Part shown: piece by piece, positions 44,431-55,501 of the stretch
How the letters are laid out: each line of letters opens with the position of its first letter
How positions within the stretch are numbered: position 1 is the stretch's first letter
Assembly (NCBI GenBank): GCA_032158125.1
Contig: JASKOT010000024.1
Span: 124,001 to 188,000 of the forward strand
Source: Papiliotrema nemorosa
Lineage: Eukaryota; Basidiomycota; Tremellomycetes; Tremellales; Rhynchogastremaceae
Reading direction: 5' to 3'
DNA: 64,000 nucleotides
The notes under the pieces: model-generated
The model's input: only the letters and a program-made list of their open reading frames with translations
What the model was told of the DNA's origin: nothing
Database searches by the model: none
Made by a program: the position numbers and the translations under genes

Positions 44431-47295
44431 ATGATCAGGCCTTCTTTCGCAAGGAAGATCGTCAGGCTTAGGACATCTCGTGTCGTCCCCGTGCGAACCT
44501 ATTATCACCCAATGTAGGTCATGCTCTTGGTGTGTATGTGGGCCGCTGACGGTTTCAGCGCGCAATACTCGCCTTTGGTGGCCCCGTATCGTCGAGATGC
44601 TTATCCAGATCAGCCGAAGGCACGCTTATATGTTCCGGAGCCCGAGGTCACCCATGGTGTGGACGAAGCTATGGAGGATCAGGATGCCGTCAAGCACCGC
44701 TTGACTGAAGCTGTTTATGACAATTCATATGAAATGGACGAACGGGCCCTGCGGGACTTCTACACTAGACTCATGGAGATTGCCCCCGAAGATGCCGCCT
44801 CGTTGAGCTCGGTTCCGCTTCTTGAAGCGCCCGGCAAACCCTCTCTCAGTCAGGATCAGCGAGCCCAGGTTTTGGAGCGTCTAGCAACGCGACTGGAGTC
44901 TGCTCAGATCATGGCGCCGTCGGAAAGTGTCGATACAGGGATTGTTCCGAGAAACGCGGACGGAGAATGCCTGGAAGAGCGAATTATCGTTAATTTGGCT
45001 AAACTTAACGTTCCTTCGAGTTCGAAAGTCACCCTACCGGTCAAAGGAAAGGGCAAGGCAGCAGTTCGGGAGCCCAGCATCCCAATGGGTCTGCTGAGCA
45101 AAGTCGAATGGGATGCTCTATTCGAGACTTTTGTACGTCCTGCCCTGCTTTGCTTATAATACTGACAGATAGATGTACAAGCAAGACGCCCGTTCCGCTG
45201 AAGGAGTCATCAGTGTCATGATGGTAGGCTTGCATCGAGGACGGTGGCTGACTCCTAGCATCATGGAGTTCAGCCTGATGAAACATACATCGGTCGTGTC
45301 ATGCATCTCGATGCGTATGCTGGGAGGGTCGACGATGTTTCTAGGCTGACCACGGGCATCCTTTCAGGTGAGCTGGCTTCAAAGAGCTCTCGCTGATATC
45401 CAGCCGGTGGAGAGATACCGATCTCGGCGCACAATGCGTTCATCGCTTCTCTCCTCATTGCCTCTCCGGATAGCGCTCGCTCCGCGATACAATATCTTAG
45501 GCAGAATGAGCTACGCGGCGATCCGCTACCTCAAGCTTGTTACCAAAAAGTCATCCACCACCTTGTCAGTCCCAGCGCCACCTCGCACGCATCCTCCCAT
45601 ACCAAGGCGATGGCTTGGGAGCTGTTCACACATATGCGTCTGAACGCCCATCCGATACCCGATAAATCGATCTACTCTCAGATGATCCGACTATGTGCCG
45701 ACCCGCGTCTACCCGAACCGGAACGAGCGAGGGACCTCTGGATCGAGATGACTCAAGAGGGAAACAAGGTCCAACCAACGAGGGCGGAATACGATGCAAT
45801 CATCAGAGCCCTCTGTAGCACCAAACACAACTATCTCGAGGGTTTTGAGCTGCTGCGTCAGATGCTGAGTAAGCATCACGACGTTGTGCTTGTCCCGTTC
45901 GAAGACCGTCCAAAGGCTTTGTGGTCCGCCTATGTCCCGACTCGGGAGACTTTCGCAGCGCTATTAGAGGGGACGAAACGGGCTGGAGATCTAGAAAGAG
46001 CCCGCTGGATCTTATCCGAATCGATCGGTCTGACTGGATCGTCCATCGAGGTCGGTCAGCCGATGGAGGGACCGGATGAAGAGTTGTTGGCGGGACTGTT
46101 CATGACCTATGCGGCATGGAAGCCAACCATATCTCGGCGCGGTCTCAAGACCAAGAAGGGTTTGGAAGCCGAATCTGCCGAAGATTCTGAGGGAGAGTTG
46201 CAGCTGCACGCTGAAAACCTGGACAAGCTCACTGGCGAGATTGCTGTCGACAATGATCACACGGTAGCGGAACCGTCAATCTACAAAGGACCTCGGAGTG
46301 CTGCAGATGCTATACGAGAAGCCACGGCCATATTCGACCGCATACTCAGTGATGTGCGCGCGACAGCAGATGGCAAGCGAAACTTCTTTGAGCACCCTTT
46401 CAATGGCGTCACTCTGCGCACACGATTGGTAAACTCGTATCTATCGATACACCTCGAACACGCCGCCAGTACGGCTGCGGCGTATAAAGCATGGAACGAG
46501 ACCTGGGATCAAGTCGCTCAGGTCGACCCGACTGTGAAACCGAACGGTTGGAGCTATACGATGCTGCTTGAAAGATGTGCAGCTGGACGGCGCAAAGACG
46601 AGACTTCGGAAGACAAGTCGATCGCATTGGCATGGGGTAAACGGGTCTGGCAGGAATACACGGAATGGTCGCCGCCAATAGCTTTACCGCAAGCTCATCC
46701 TGAAATCACCTCGATTGTCGACAATTCGACTGCCTCACCGTCTTTGACACCACGGCAGACATGGCTGGCAGGGCTTGGGCCACGACAAGTGGAAAAGTGC
46801 TGGAAGTTTGCCATCAAGATTTACGCATCGACAGGTCATGCCGACACCGCCCTTGCGCTGTTGAGGGAGTTTCGTCGCCGATATCCTCCCCAAGATATTG
46901 TCGACAGATACCAGCCGTTTGAGCTATTTACCCTTGAGTCTCGGGTCACCGATGTGACGAAATTGGCGGAACCGGAAGTACCTCCTCATATGCTCTTCAA
47001 TGATCTTGATGTTCTACATCAACATCTGGTGCGAAAGGAAGATTGGGACGGTACAGCCAAGGTCAAGTTCATCGCCAAGGAATACGAACACGCCTTGGTC
47101 CGTCGACGGGCCGACCGAGTCAAGAATCGCGGAGTGGCAAAGGAGTTGAGCGGGTACAGGCGGGAGCAGAAACTGTTCGACAGGGCGCAGGAGGGTATGA
47201 AGAGTCTACCGGCGCCAGCGGAGGATCACGAGATGGACGACCAGTGGGATGATTTCGTCTCGGAGAGACGACAAGCTTGGAGCAAGCGAGTCTGA
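44431..47295 (+). CDS. Mitochondrial pentatricopeptide-repeat (PPR) protein
   Basis: Exons from 44431; the first intron is 44514-44558, and three more lie between 45130 and 45400. The final exon runs to 47295, giving about 900 residues. The N-terminus MIRPSFARKIVRLRTSRVVP is a clear Arg-rich mitochondrial presequence. Helical-pair PPR text recurs: AEGVISVMMHHGVQPDETYI, AHNAFIASLLIASPDSARSA, AWELFTHMRLNAHPIPDKSI, YSQMIRLCADP, ARDLWIEMTQEGNKVQPTRA, EYDAIIRALCS, TRETFAALLEGTKRAGDLER and WSYTMLLERCAAGR. PPR proteins bind organelle RNA; the likely role is mitochondrial RNA processing, translation or small-subunit assembly. Which member it is (for example a PTCD3/mS39- or Ccm1-like protein) cannot be told from sequence alone. 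Confidence 0.85.
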
Positions 47296-47520
47296 TTTGC
47301 GGATGGTTGTGATTTGTCGTGTAACCCAATTGTAGTCCTAGACAACACATGTACGTCAGTTCGCGCAGCTCGCCTCCATGCAAACCTCTCAACTATCCTG
47401 TCCAAACCGAAACACGCCTCCTGACGCATCTCGGTAGGTCTTCGACACGGCAAGGACCGTGTCAAAGGACAGTAACGGGAGCGGAATTTGAGATTCACGG
47501 GGGGAGGGAGCGTCGCTGCA

Positions 47521-47527
47521 TATAAAA
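47521..47527 (+). promoter_or_regulatory. TATA box (TATAAAA)
   Basis: 54-60 bases upstream of the ATG at 47581, a good fit for a short-leader gene. Confidence 0.65.
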
Positions 47528-47580
47528 TCCCTGCCGGCCTGATTTCACATCATAGAACTTCTTTCTTTATCACATTAATA

Positions 47581-48162
47581 ATGTCCCAGCCCAATGACCG
47601 TCAAAGCGAGCAAGGGAGAGGCGTCCACGGAGGGTCTTGGGAGATATATCAGCCAAGTGATGTCCAGGAGGGATCTGATCAGCAGCGAGGGGCTGAGACA
47701 CATCCCGTTTGGCCTTACTGTGCTATGGATCAGCCCGTCCCACTCGAACGACCATTCTTCTCCCGACCAGAGACAACAGCGACTTTCAATCGATCCACTA
47801 CCGCTTCCAGTCCAGCGGCACAGAGCCGCGTGCCGTTCATGGGTGCCGAAGCCGAGTTCCAAGAGGTCTCCGAGTTGAAGACGGCACTGTGGCACGTCGA
47901 ATATTTGGTGAACAAAGCGTATTATTCCTTGTCTGAAATCGACGTCTCCAAGAAAGCCATGCAGGCAGCTATCTCGATCTTTGCATCAGCAATCTCAGAG
48001 ACGTCAAAACTCAGCACACAGTGGCAAGCCCAATTTGGGCCGCACAGCTACCCCGGATCCTTCTTCGGGCATGAGGTGCGCCGAGAGCTGGCTCAGCTGG
48101 AGAATGCTGCAGCGTCCGAGAGGAACTACCCTTCCGTTGTTTTAGGGGGGAACCTTGAGTAG
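47581..48162 (+). CDS. Orphan protein with C-terminal helices
   Basis: An intronless frame of 193 residues with a TATA box just upstream. Residues 1-95 are polar and probably disordered. Residues ~100-170 are helical (EVSELKTALWHVEYLVNKAY, KAMQAAISIFASAISETSKL, QWQAQFGPHS). In outline (TATA promoter, no intron, disordered half plus helical half) it resembles the two orphans at 1980 and 3788, though I see no sequence match. No known domain; function unknown. Confidence 0.6.
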   Translation: MSQPNDRQSEQGRGVHGGSWEIYQPSDVQEGSDQQRGAETHPVWPYCAMDQPVPLERPFFSRPETTATFNRSTTASSPAAQSRVPFMGAEAEFQEVSELKTALWHVEYLVNKAYYSLSEIDVSKKAMQAAISIFASAISETSKLSTQWQAQFGPHSYPGSFFGHEVRRELAQLENAAASERNYPSVVLGGNLE

Positions 48163-48503
48163 ATTGATGAGTGAGCGAGCAATTTCGTCAGGATGGTCAG
48201 TGGCTCAATTAGCAGCGACGTGTTTAGGGCGGGACTGAAGGTGAAAGTGTTTACAGTACGAGTATGAGTCTTTCGATTCGACATGTCTAGATTGACTCAA
48301 CCCGACCGAGTTTTGCTGGAGGCTGAATGCATAGCGATTTGTTGAGGCATGAATTATGCGAGTATCACGTGTGAAGTCGACGGATTGGCGGTAGGTGTCA
48401 GAAAACGTCTGATGATGTTGCATCTCAATGCATGGCCACCGTACACAACAAGCCCGCTTCGCTTCCTACTTGATCGGATATGTGCAGTACATCCGCGTTG
48501 CCC
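48163..48503. other. Convergent 3' ends of the orphan and the following minus-strand gene
   Basis: 341 bases, no gene seen. Confidence 0.5.
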
Positions 48504-50241
48504 TCAGAATACAAACTTGCTACTCCCTGGGATTGTAGACATCTTTGATCGCAATGACCCAAACGCCTTGACATGATTTGAACCCGCATCGACCGTCGGC
48601 CAGTCGAAAAAGTGCTTCTCGGCACCGTCAGGAGTAGACGGTACAGATCGACTAGGCTCCATCATCAAGCTCAACTGGGAAAAGCTCAACGAAGGAAGTG
48701 TAGCCTCGTCGCTCGATGAACAATCTGAAGCTGAGATTGAACCCCGTGGTATGGTGTTTGACCGAGTTATAGTTGTCGGAGAAGAGGTGAGAGGTGTCGA
48801 GGATGCCTGCAGGCTGTCTTCGGGTACATTGATACCCAATCCACGCTGGACCGTGGACGGCATGGAAATGGTCGACAGGGGAGAAGCGACTCGAGGTCTA
48901 CTAGGCATACCACTAGGCGAAGGTGTTCGTGCGGCCCTGATTGAAGAGTGCGACTTGAAGCCAAAGGCCGGAGGAGCCGGCGTCGAGTCATCAGAGGCGG
49001 AAACGACGACAGCTGGAGCGGTGGACGGTCTTTGTCGGGAACGTCGTGGTGTGGAAGATTTCTCCACCTGAGGTTCGTCAAATGTCATGGGGTATTTGAA
49101 GGCTGGGACGGGACCCGCAGAAATGCTCGGACGAGGCATCTCGAGGCATGCGCGACTGTCTAGCCAGACAGAAATGGTGACCATTCGAGGAGTAGAAGTG
49201 GCTGTGGGGAAGTAATGCTCTACCGAGTTGTCATCCTCCGATAGTGCTACAGGGACCAGTGCACCAGGCGGATATCTAATTGATGAGCCCAGCGTTTCTT
49301 TCAGAGCTGGAGTCGACTCACGGCCATGGCATACGACCATTCTTCAGTCCACCTCGTTCTCCAATCACAATCATCTCTTCCTCGCTCATTTCCACTCTCC
49401 ACAGCACGACTCGCTCGAGAAGTTCCGTCTTGACCTCTCTCCTATCTGCCCGTAGGATAGCCGTCTTCAGCTCCCGTATGCTTTGCTGGGGATCTACAGT
49501 CACTACGGTGGGCGCAGCTGGTGTTTGACGCGCGAGGTTGAAGCGAGAAGAGGAAGAGAAAGGCTCGAGAGGTGCAAAGTGAGTGACAAAGGTTGTGGGC
49601 ATGAGACCTATAGCGTCAGTTAACTGAATGCTAACGTGTATGAGGTTGACTCACAGCTCGAGCTCTCGCTGGTTCGGACTAGAATGGAGATGATGTCCGT
49701 CTGAGCACCCTCTGGGAACCAGTCTATAACCCTGAGGTTTGATTGACTATCGGAAGGCGTTCCCGGTCTCCATGCCAAGCCCAAGCTGGACTGCAATTGT
49801 CGTGGGTCATCGAGGTCGAAAGAAGGGAAAGAGGTGAGGAGGTTGACCGGCACCGAATACCTTGTCTGGTATTCTACTGCTTGAGAATGGGCTAGTGTGG
49901 GAATGATGACCTGCGGCATGAGATTAGAGCATCTGACCGGATCAAGAGCCGCCACATACCTTGAACAAGCTGAAAGATGCCAGACCAATCTGAGCGGCTA
50001 TAGCGGTTCGAACAGCTTGAATGTCGCTATCTTGGTCCAAAGTGATCGTAAACAGAGCATTCGCATGGTCGACAGGGGCAGGGTCAAGGGCGACGCGAAG
50101 TGTCGACTGAGGTTTTGCGTGAACCACCGGGGAAGGAGGGACGGGCGAAGAGGGTGTCGAGGGGATGATGGGGGAAAATGATGGCAAGCTTGGCGTCCTA
50201 GGGGAAGGAGTACCCTTCTTCTTTCTACTGAAGAGGCCCAT
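48504..50241 (-). CDS. Uncharacterised protein, folded N-terminal half and disordered C-terminal half
   Basis: Four exons from MGLFSRKKKGTPSPRTP at 50241 to SKFVF at 48504, about 530 residues. Gly2 followed by a basic cluster hints at membrane contact at the N-terminus, but residue 6 is not the Ser favoured for myristoylation. The middle is beta-rich (NALFTITLDQDSDIQAVRTA, VIDWFPEGAQTDIISILVRT, ELLERVVLWRVEMSEEEMIV, MVTISVWLDSRACLEM). The last ~180 residues are Ser/Thr/Pro-rich. The exon joint GRMPWP|YPPGALVP needs an intron whose unspliced reading meets a stop. Family not recognised. Confidence 0.75.
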
Positions 50242-51523
50242 TATTGAAGGAGAGACTCAGTGAGAAGCGAATGCCTTCTGTCGAGCCTGTTGGCCGATGC
50301 GAAGCCCTAATGGCAGATCAATTCCTGGTATGACTGAGAGAAGGGCAAGTGGAATGTGAGTTGGAAAGAGACCTCCGAGTATTGTAGAGCGCCGTGAGCG
50401 ATCCCGATATCGTCAAGAGTATGAGTCAGAAACTAGGACGCATCATGGACGACGAGCTGTCTCGCCCTTAATACAAATCCTGTTCGTCCATTCCCGACTG
50501 CGTTCAAAACTCAAACGCCAACGTAGATCAATATGACCCCCTTTGTCTCAGCCTCGGACCGGTAACGAAGCATATTCCTCGTCCCCCGCATGGGCCCTTA
50601 GCCGGTACGTTCAAACCGATAGGTGCGCGCACCTCAGGGGAAGCGTCATCCCTGTATGAGAGTACCGGCCGTCAGATGGATACAGTCGAAATGAGTATCA
50701 GAGTCTCTTCCCTGCCGCGAACACCGAGTCGTACCTCAATGAGGCGTGAGGAACCCGGCCTAGCTCGACCGCATGTTCGTGTACCCTCATATCGCCCGAG
50801 ATCTCGATACAGTAGTGTAATCGAGTCTAACGGATATCGGAAAGGTTGAGAGGGAACGCGCGCTTGCGCACTTCTGTCTTGAAAAGGGCTTGTTCCGATT
50901 TCGTGAACGCAGGACCGGATAGACGTAGATTTCTAGACCCGCGGTCGAGACCGTCGAGGATTCAACGCGTAGCAGCAGGGTAGGAGCCGCTGTGTCCAGG
51001 ACCGAGGTGAGACATGGCGGATGATTGACATGAAGAGCGAGGGTTAGAAGAGAAGCAGGCGATTAGGGTTGTGAGAAGGGAGAGTGGCGGTCGCCGGAAA
51101 AGGAAAGCTTTCAGCAGTCTTCTTGCAACGTCTGTAAGATCTGAATTCAGCTGAACTGCTGAACTGTGTAGATAGTCATGGGCGATCTGGTGTGTCTGGT
51201 GACGATCAGAGCATGTCTGGAACAGAGGTCTCCTCGGAACAGAAACCAGCAGTGCGCTACCATGGCAAGATCTACAAGCGGCGACGAGATTTTGACCCTT
51301 CCGTCAAGCTTTCAACCCCGCGGTCGCACTAACCCATCTCAGAAACAAAAGAACAGGACATGTATGTGGCTTGAGGTGACACAAGTGATCGTCGTCCCAT
51401 GTACCTGCACGGGGATTGACTCGCTCGAGCGACCTCACTCGGCCGAGTCACAGGCTTAGTCATCGAACGTGCACCTTGTACAACTTCCAGATCCTCCTAT
51501 TCATCTCTTTCCTCGACCACATC
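50242..51523. other. Long gene-free stretch between the uncharacterised gene and SRX1
   Basis: About 1.28 kb. From 50242 to about 51170 I see no open frame worth calling on either strand. I looked for tRNA arms, 5S rRNA and snRNA signatures and found none. The sequence is not low-complexity. It may hold long 5' leaders, regulatory DNA or an uncharacterised ncRNA. Confidence 0.5.
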
Positions 51524-52025
51524 ATGTCAATCGAATCTGATCAGCCACCAGATTCCACAACCACATGTCTTCCTCCCGAGCTGGCCGATAGACAATCTGC
51601 CGAATCACCCGCGGCCACCGGGGCCGCTGACAAACCGACGTCTTCGGTATTCTCTCGTTCTGACTCGGCACCGATTCACAATGTACCCATGCGCGTCATC
51701 CATCGTCCGCTTCCGTCAGAACTAGATGAAGAAAAAGTCAAGACATTCATGGAAGAAATGAAGGTACGCTAAATGTTGCAATCAACGGGAGGGATCATTG
51801 ACGGAAAAGGCTGGTGATTCATTTACACCGATTGAAGTTGTTAAAGTCCGCGCACCGCTCAAGAATGATCCGACCCAAACACCGCAGAACTTTTACTTTG
51901 CAATGGGTGGATGTCATCGATACGAGGCGACGAAACGGCTGGGTTGGGAGACTATTCGAGCGAGAATCATTGATGTTCCGGCTGCTCAGATGAGAATATA
52001 CCTCGGTGCTGGCAGTCCCTTTTAG
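51524..52025 (+). CDS. SRX1: Sulfiredoxin
   Basis: ATP-dependent reductase that repairs over-oxidised (sulfinic) catalytic Cys of 2-Cys peroxiredoxins. Exons 51524-51763 and 51810-52025 give 151 residues. The active-site motif FYFAMGGCHRYEATKRLG holds the catalytic Cys and the ATP-phosphate-binding GGCHR. Other family signs are VPMRVIHRPLPSELDEEKVK, TPIEVVKVRAPL and MRIYLGAGSPF. The first ~60 residues are a Ser/Pro-rich extension not found in the ~125-residue yeast protein. Confidence 0.96.
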
Positions 52026-52697
52026 GTGGTGCAGCTGGACCGGAAACCACGGCGGTCACGACGAGTCTGCCTCGAAAAAGACGAGGTTTGGGATCGAGGC
52101 AGACCCATAGATCATCAGGGAACGGTCGGAATGGGTGTAGACAAAACTCGACCACGCGCGGTCATCTTCACGGACAATCGCCACGAGGTGCATGCCACCT
52201 CAGCTGAGCCACCATGTGTAGGACGACTCAGTACTGTGTGAAGGACTCGTCTCACCCGATGACCCTTCATGGGCAGCTCCTGTGATGTTGGCAATAGACG
52301 ATCAAGTCCCACCGCTGTGCAGCGGTACGACAAGATATGTATATGCCATACTGGCCATGGGCCATGGCCATGCACATAGGAGGAATAATTGCATGATCAG
52401 AGGCATGATGTGGACTTCCATGGGCGCTGTCACCTCAGGATCTTGAACTTTGATGCCTGAATGACAGACGCTAGTCAATTTCAGAAGGCCAGTCAACATT
52501 CAGTGCTTGGCAGACGAAAACAATGGTTCGGTATTACACGGTCTGCGTAAGTGTACTCGCACAACGCAGACAAGCGGACAAGCCTTTTCGAGCCAAGAAG
52601 TGAAGATCACCACGTCATGCATCTTTTTGTACATGCTAGACGAGCAACCAGGGTAGAGAGTTGGCACGAAATCCTCGAAGAAATCCCAACGATATGT
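52026..52697. other. Convergent 3' region of SRX1 and RPP1
   Basis: About 670 bases. No gene recognised. A short palindrome-like ggccatgggccatggcc occurs near 52354-52370. Confidence 0.45.
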
Positions 52698-53280
52698 TTA
52701 GTCGAAAAGACCGAAACCCTTGAACATCAGCACAAATCGAAAATATTCAGCAGATGATGCGACTCACCATGTCGTCGTCGGACTCCTCCTTGGCCTCCTC
52801 CTTCTTCTCCTCCTTGGGGGCCTCCTCGGCGGCACCACCAGCGGCGGCACCTGGGGCAGCGACACCAGCAGCGGCTGGGGCACCTCCACCTCCGACGTTG
52901 GTCAAGAGCTCCTTGACGTCCTTTCCGTCGAGAGCCTTAGCGAGGAGAGAAGCCCAGATAGGCTCAACCTCGACCTTGGCGGCAGTAGTGAGGGTGGTGA
53001 TCTTCTCGCCCTGAAAGTTAGTGGATGATCGAGACGACGGCGAGAATGAGGAGCACGACGATAGAGGAGGACGTCGCCGAGCTGTACAGCCCGCACACTC
53101 CAAGCGCCTTCATTGCTTTACGCCGGCTCATGTCGAACCAAGTTTGACCAGAGGAAGACGACTTACGGTGATCTCAATACCCTCGTCAGCGAGGATAAGA
53201 GCGGCGTAGGTAGCAGCGAGTTCAGCGGACTACATCCATCAGCGCCATTCGCATGGATACCTTGAGACTCAACCCACCAT
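52698..53280 (-). CDS. RPP1: 60S acidic ribosomal protein P1
   Basis: Stalk protein of the large subunit that recruits elongation factors. Spliced text: [60 protein letters not shown], an Ala/Gly hinge, a Lys/Glu stretch, then the invariant ESDDDM|GFGLFD tail. It is P1 rather than P2 by the YAALILAD and KITTLT text. The coding part of exon 1 is the ATG alone (53278-53280), followed by a 48-base intron (53230-53277). The last exon encodes only GFGLFD and the stop. Confidence 0.96.
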
Positions 53281-53689
53281 CTTATACGTAAACCAAAGTT
53301 TAAGCCGGTGAGTAGGGCAGGAATACGTTTATAGATGCGAAAGCAAAGGTTGAAGGAAACCTCGAAATCCTACCTGGTCACGAAACGGGAGGGTGTGAGC
53401 AGAAGTGCCACATGGAGAGTCAGTTTCGGAGGTAATTCGGTGACGTGTCAGGGGTATCCCCCGGGTGGCGAAGAGTGATAATCGGAGTTTCCGGCGTTAT
53501 AGAGAAAAACGAAACTTGGCCAATATTTTCAGTGGCCCGCCTAGGTGGGTGGACCAAATTTGATTCCGCTCTCTCTTGTGATCGCCTGGCTGGGGTGGGG
53601 GGTGCTCGCTGCCTGGCTCTCCGCTGCATTTGCTTCAATTTCCTCTGACAGATTCTCCTTCATCCTTCAACCCCTTTACATCGACAAAA
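53281..53689. promoter_or_regulatory. Divergent promoter of RPP1 and RPL7
   Basis: 409 bases between two 60S ribosomal protein genes facing apart, which would allow shared control. C/T-rich leader just before the RPL7 ATG. Confidence 0.55.
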
Positions 53690-55043
53690 ATGGCGCCTTC
53701 CACATCGTGAGTTGACTGTGCGATACTAAGCAAGGATGTGTGCTGATGGATCAGGGTTCCTACCGCCGAGGTGAGCTTTTGATTTTGGCGCACGAGAGGG
53801 TTGTTGGAGCTGGATTGAACAATGTCGACGACGATGCGGGGCTAGGGGTTAGCGTGTAGCATGAGATGAGGATGGACCACGTAGCGTGGAGCAGGATATA
53901 CTGGAAGAGGACCGCATCGTGTCGTCGTCGCAATGTTCGATTTGGCACCAACAACCCGGAATCCTCGTCGACAAATTTGCTGGGACATCTAGCTGATCAC
54001 TTTTAGCAAATCGCCGTCCCGGAGACCCTCCTCAAGAAGAGGCGAACCAACGAGGCTACCCGAGAGGCCAAGCTCGCTGCTGCCACTGAGGCCCGAAAGG
54101 TGAGCCTTTGTCCTTGTTTCTACAATCATCTCGCTCCCTCCCCGGACACTATCGACAATCGAGACAATGATGCAAAACATCCGATCAACCAGGTCGGGAA
54201 CAGCTAGCTTTGGCGATGCTGCTTTCAATTAACCATCTTTCGGGGCTGAACATTTTCCACCATCTCGACCTTTTCCTTTCATCCACTTTAGTTTTGACAA
54301 ATCGGAGGATCAGGGCTGATGTGTAGAACGCCAAGGCTGCCCGAAAGGTCATCTTCAAGCGAGCCGACCAATACGTCAAAGAGTACGCTCAGGCCGAGAA
54401 GGAGCAGATCCGACTCCAACGAGAGGCTCGAAAGACTGGTGACTTCTACGTCGAGGCCCAACCAAAGGTCTACTTTGTTGTCCGACTGAAGGGGTGAGCA
54501 GAGGAGCTTGTTAGATGGGAAATGTGCTGACTATTTTAGTATCTCCAAGATTGCCCCCAAGCCAAAGAAGATCTTGCAGCTCCTCCGACTCCTCCAAATC
54601 AACAACGGTGTCTTCATCCGAGTCACCAAGGCCACCTCTGAGATGCTCCGACTCGTCGGCCCATACATCACCTACGGAGAGGTCAACCTCAAGGCTATCC
54701 GAGAGCTCATCTACAAGCGAGGATACGCCAAGGTCGACGGTCAACGAATTCCCATCACCGACAACGCCATCATCGAGAAGCAACTCGGCAAGTACGGTAT
54801 TGTCTGTGAGTATCAAATTCAACGAAGGTTACTCTTAGCTGATGTCTAGGTACCGAGGACCTCGTTCACGAGATTGCCACTTGCGGACCCAACTTCAAGC
54901 AAGTTACCTCCAACCTCTGGCCCTTCAAGCTCTCCAACCCTACCGGCGGATGGAGACCCAGAAAATTCATCGGTTACGTTGAGGGTGGTGATGCCGGAAA
55001 CCGAGAGAAGCACATGTCCAAGCTCGTCCACCAGATGGTTTAA
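53690..55043 (+). CDS. RPL7: 60S ribosomal protein L7 (uL30)
   Basis: Six exons (53690-53706, 53755-53770, 54007-54099, 54327-54493, 54540-54805, 54850-55043) give 250 residues. Conserved text: [100 protein letters not shown] and [20 protein letters not shown]. Exon 2 is only 16 bases. Introns 2 and 3 are long (236 and 227 bases), and intron 3 holds a predicted C/D snoRNA. Confidence 0.98.
54162..54254 (+). ncRNA. Predicted C/D-box snoRNA in RPL7 intron 3 (snR39/snR59 family)
   Basis: A C-like box ATGATGC (54167-54173), a C'-like GCGATGC near 54214, and a D box CTGA (54246-54249) lie within 227 bases of intron. Directly before the D box, ccatctttcggg (54233-54244) is complementary over 12 bases to the conserved 25S rRNA segment CCCGAAAGATGG. 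By the N+5 rule the base paired is the G of CCCG, yeast Gm805, the site assigned to snR39b. Yeast snR39 and snR59, which target neighbouring A807, also sit in RPL7 introns. The C box departs from consensus at its last base and no strong terminal stem is seen, so ends are approximate. Confidence 0.68.
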
Positions 55044-55501
55044 ATGGTGTACCGGGTTCTCTGTGATGTGGGGTGTTCTTCGGGAGTAGACGACGGGACT
55101 GCGGGGAAATTGTCTGGCAGCAGGGGGCTGTCTGGGCTCTCTTCTTTCGCTTTTCCAAACCATTGTTGAGACCGTTTTAGGCTTACGAGTTTCTACGGAA
55201 TCTATGCACACGCTATTGAAAATGTTGTTCTCGTCTAGTGTCATTGAACAGTCAGTTTGTTCTCAGCCTGTGTGCGTGGCATTTGACTCGACTCACATGG
55301 CGTGATCTGCATGGATCTTAGACGTTGATCCTCAATATCGTCGAGAATCTGAAAGTCGATCGGATGGCTATTATTGACATAGGTGCATCGCTTCTCTCAT
55401 GAGATATGAGGACACCACTGAGACTATTGACATTGTTGACACTATTGGATATAAATACATATGCACATGACGGAAAGTCTGCACGATCCTGCATATACGG
55501 C
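55044..55501. other. Convergent 3' ends of RPL7 and the KPWE protein gene
   Basis: 458 bases, AT-richer than average, no gene seen. Confidence 0.5.

Noticed and set aside
48570..48605. tRNA T-arm-like GGGTTCAAATC on the minus strand
   Set aside because: It lies inside coding sequence of the gene at 48504-50241 and has no acceptor or anticodon arm around it.
53771..54006. Possible second snoRNA in RPL7 intron 2
   Set aside because: ATGAGGATG-like text occurs, but there is no D box with a recognisable rRNA guide.
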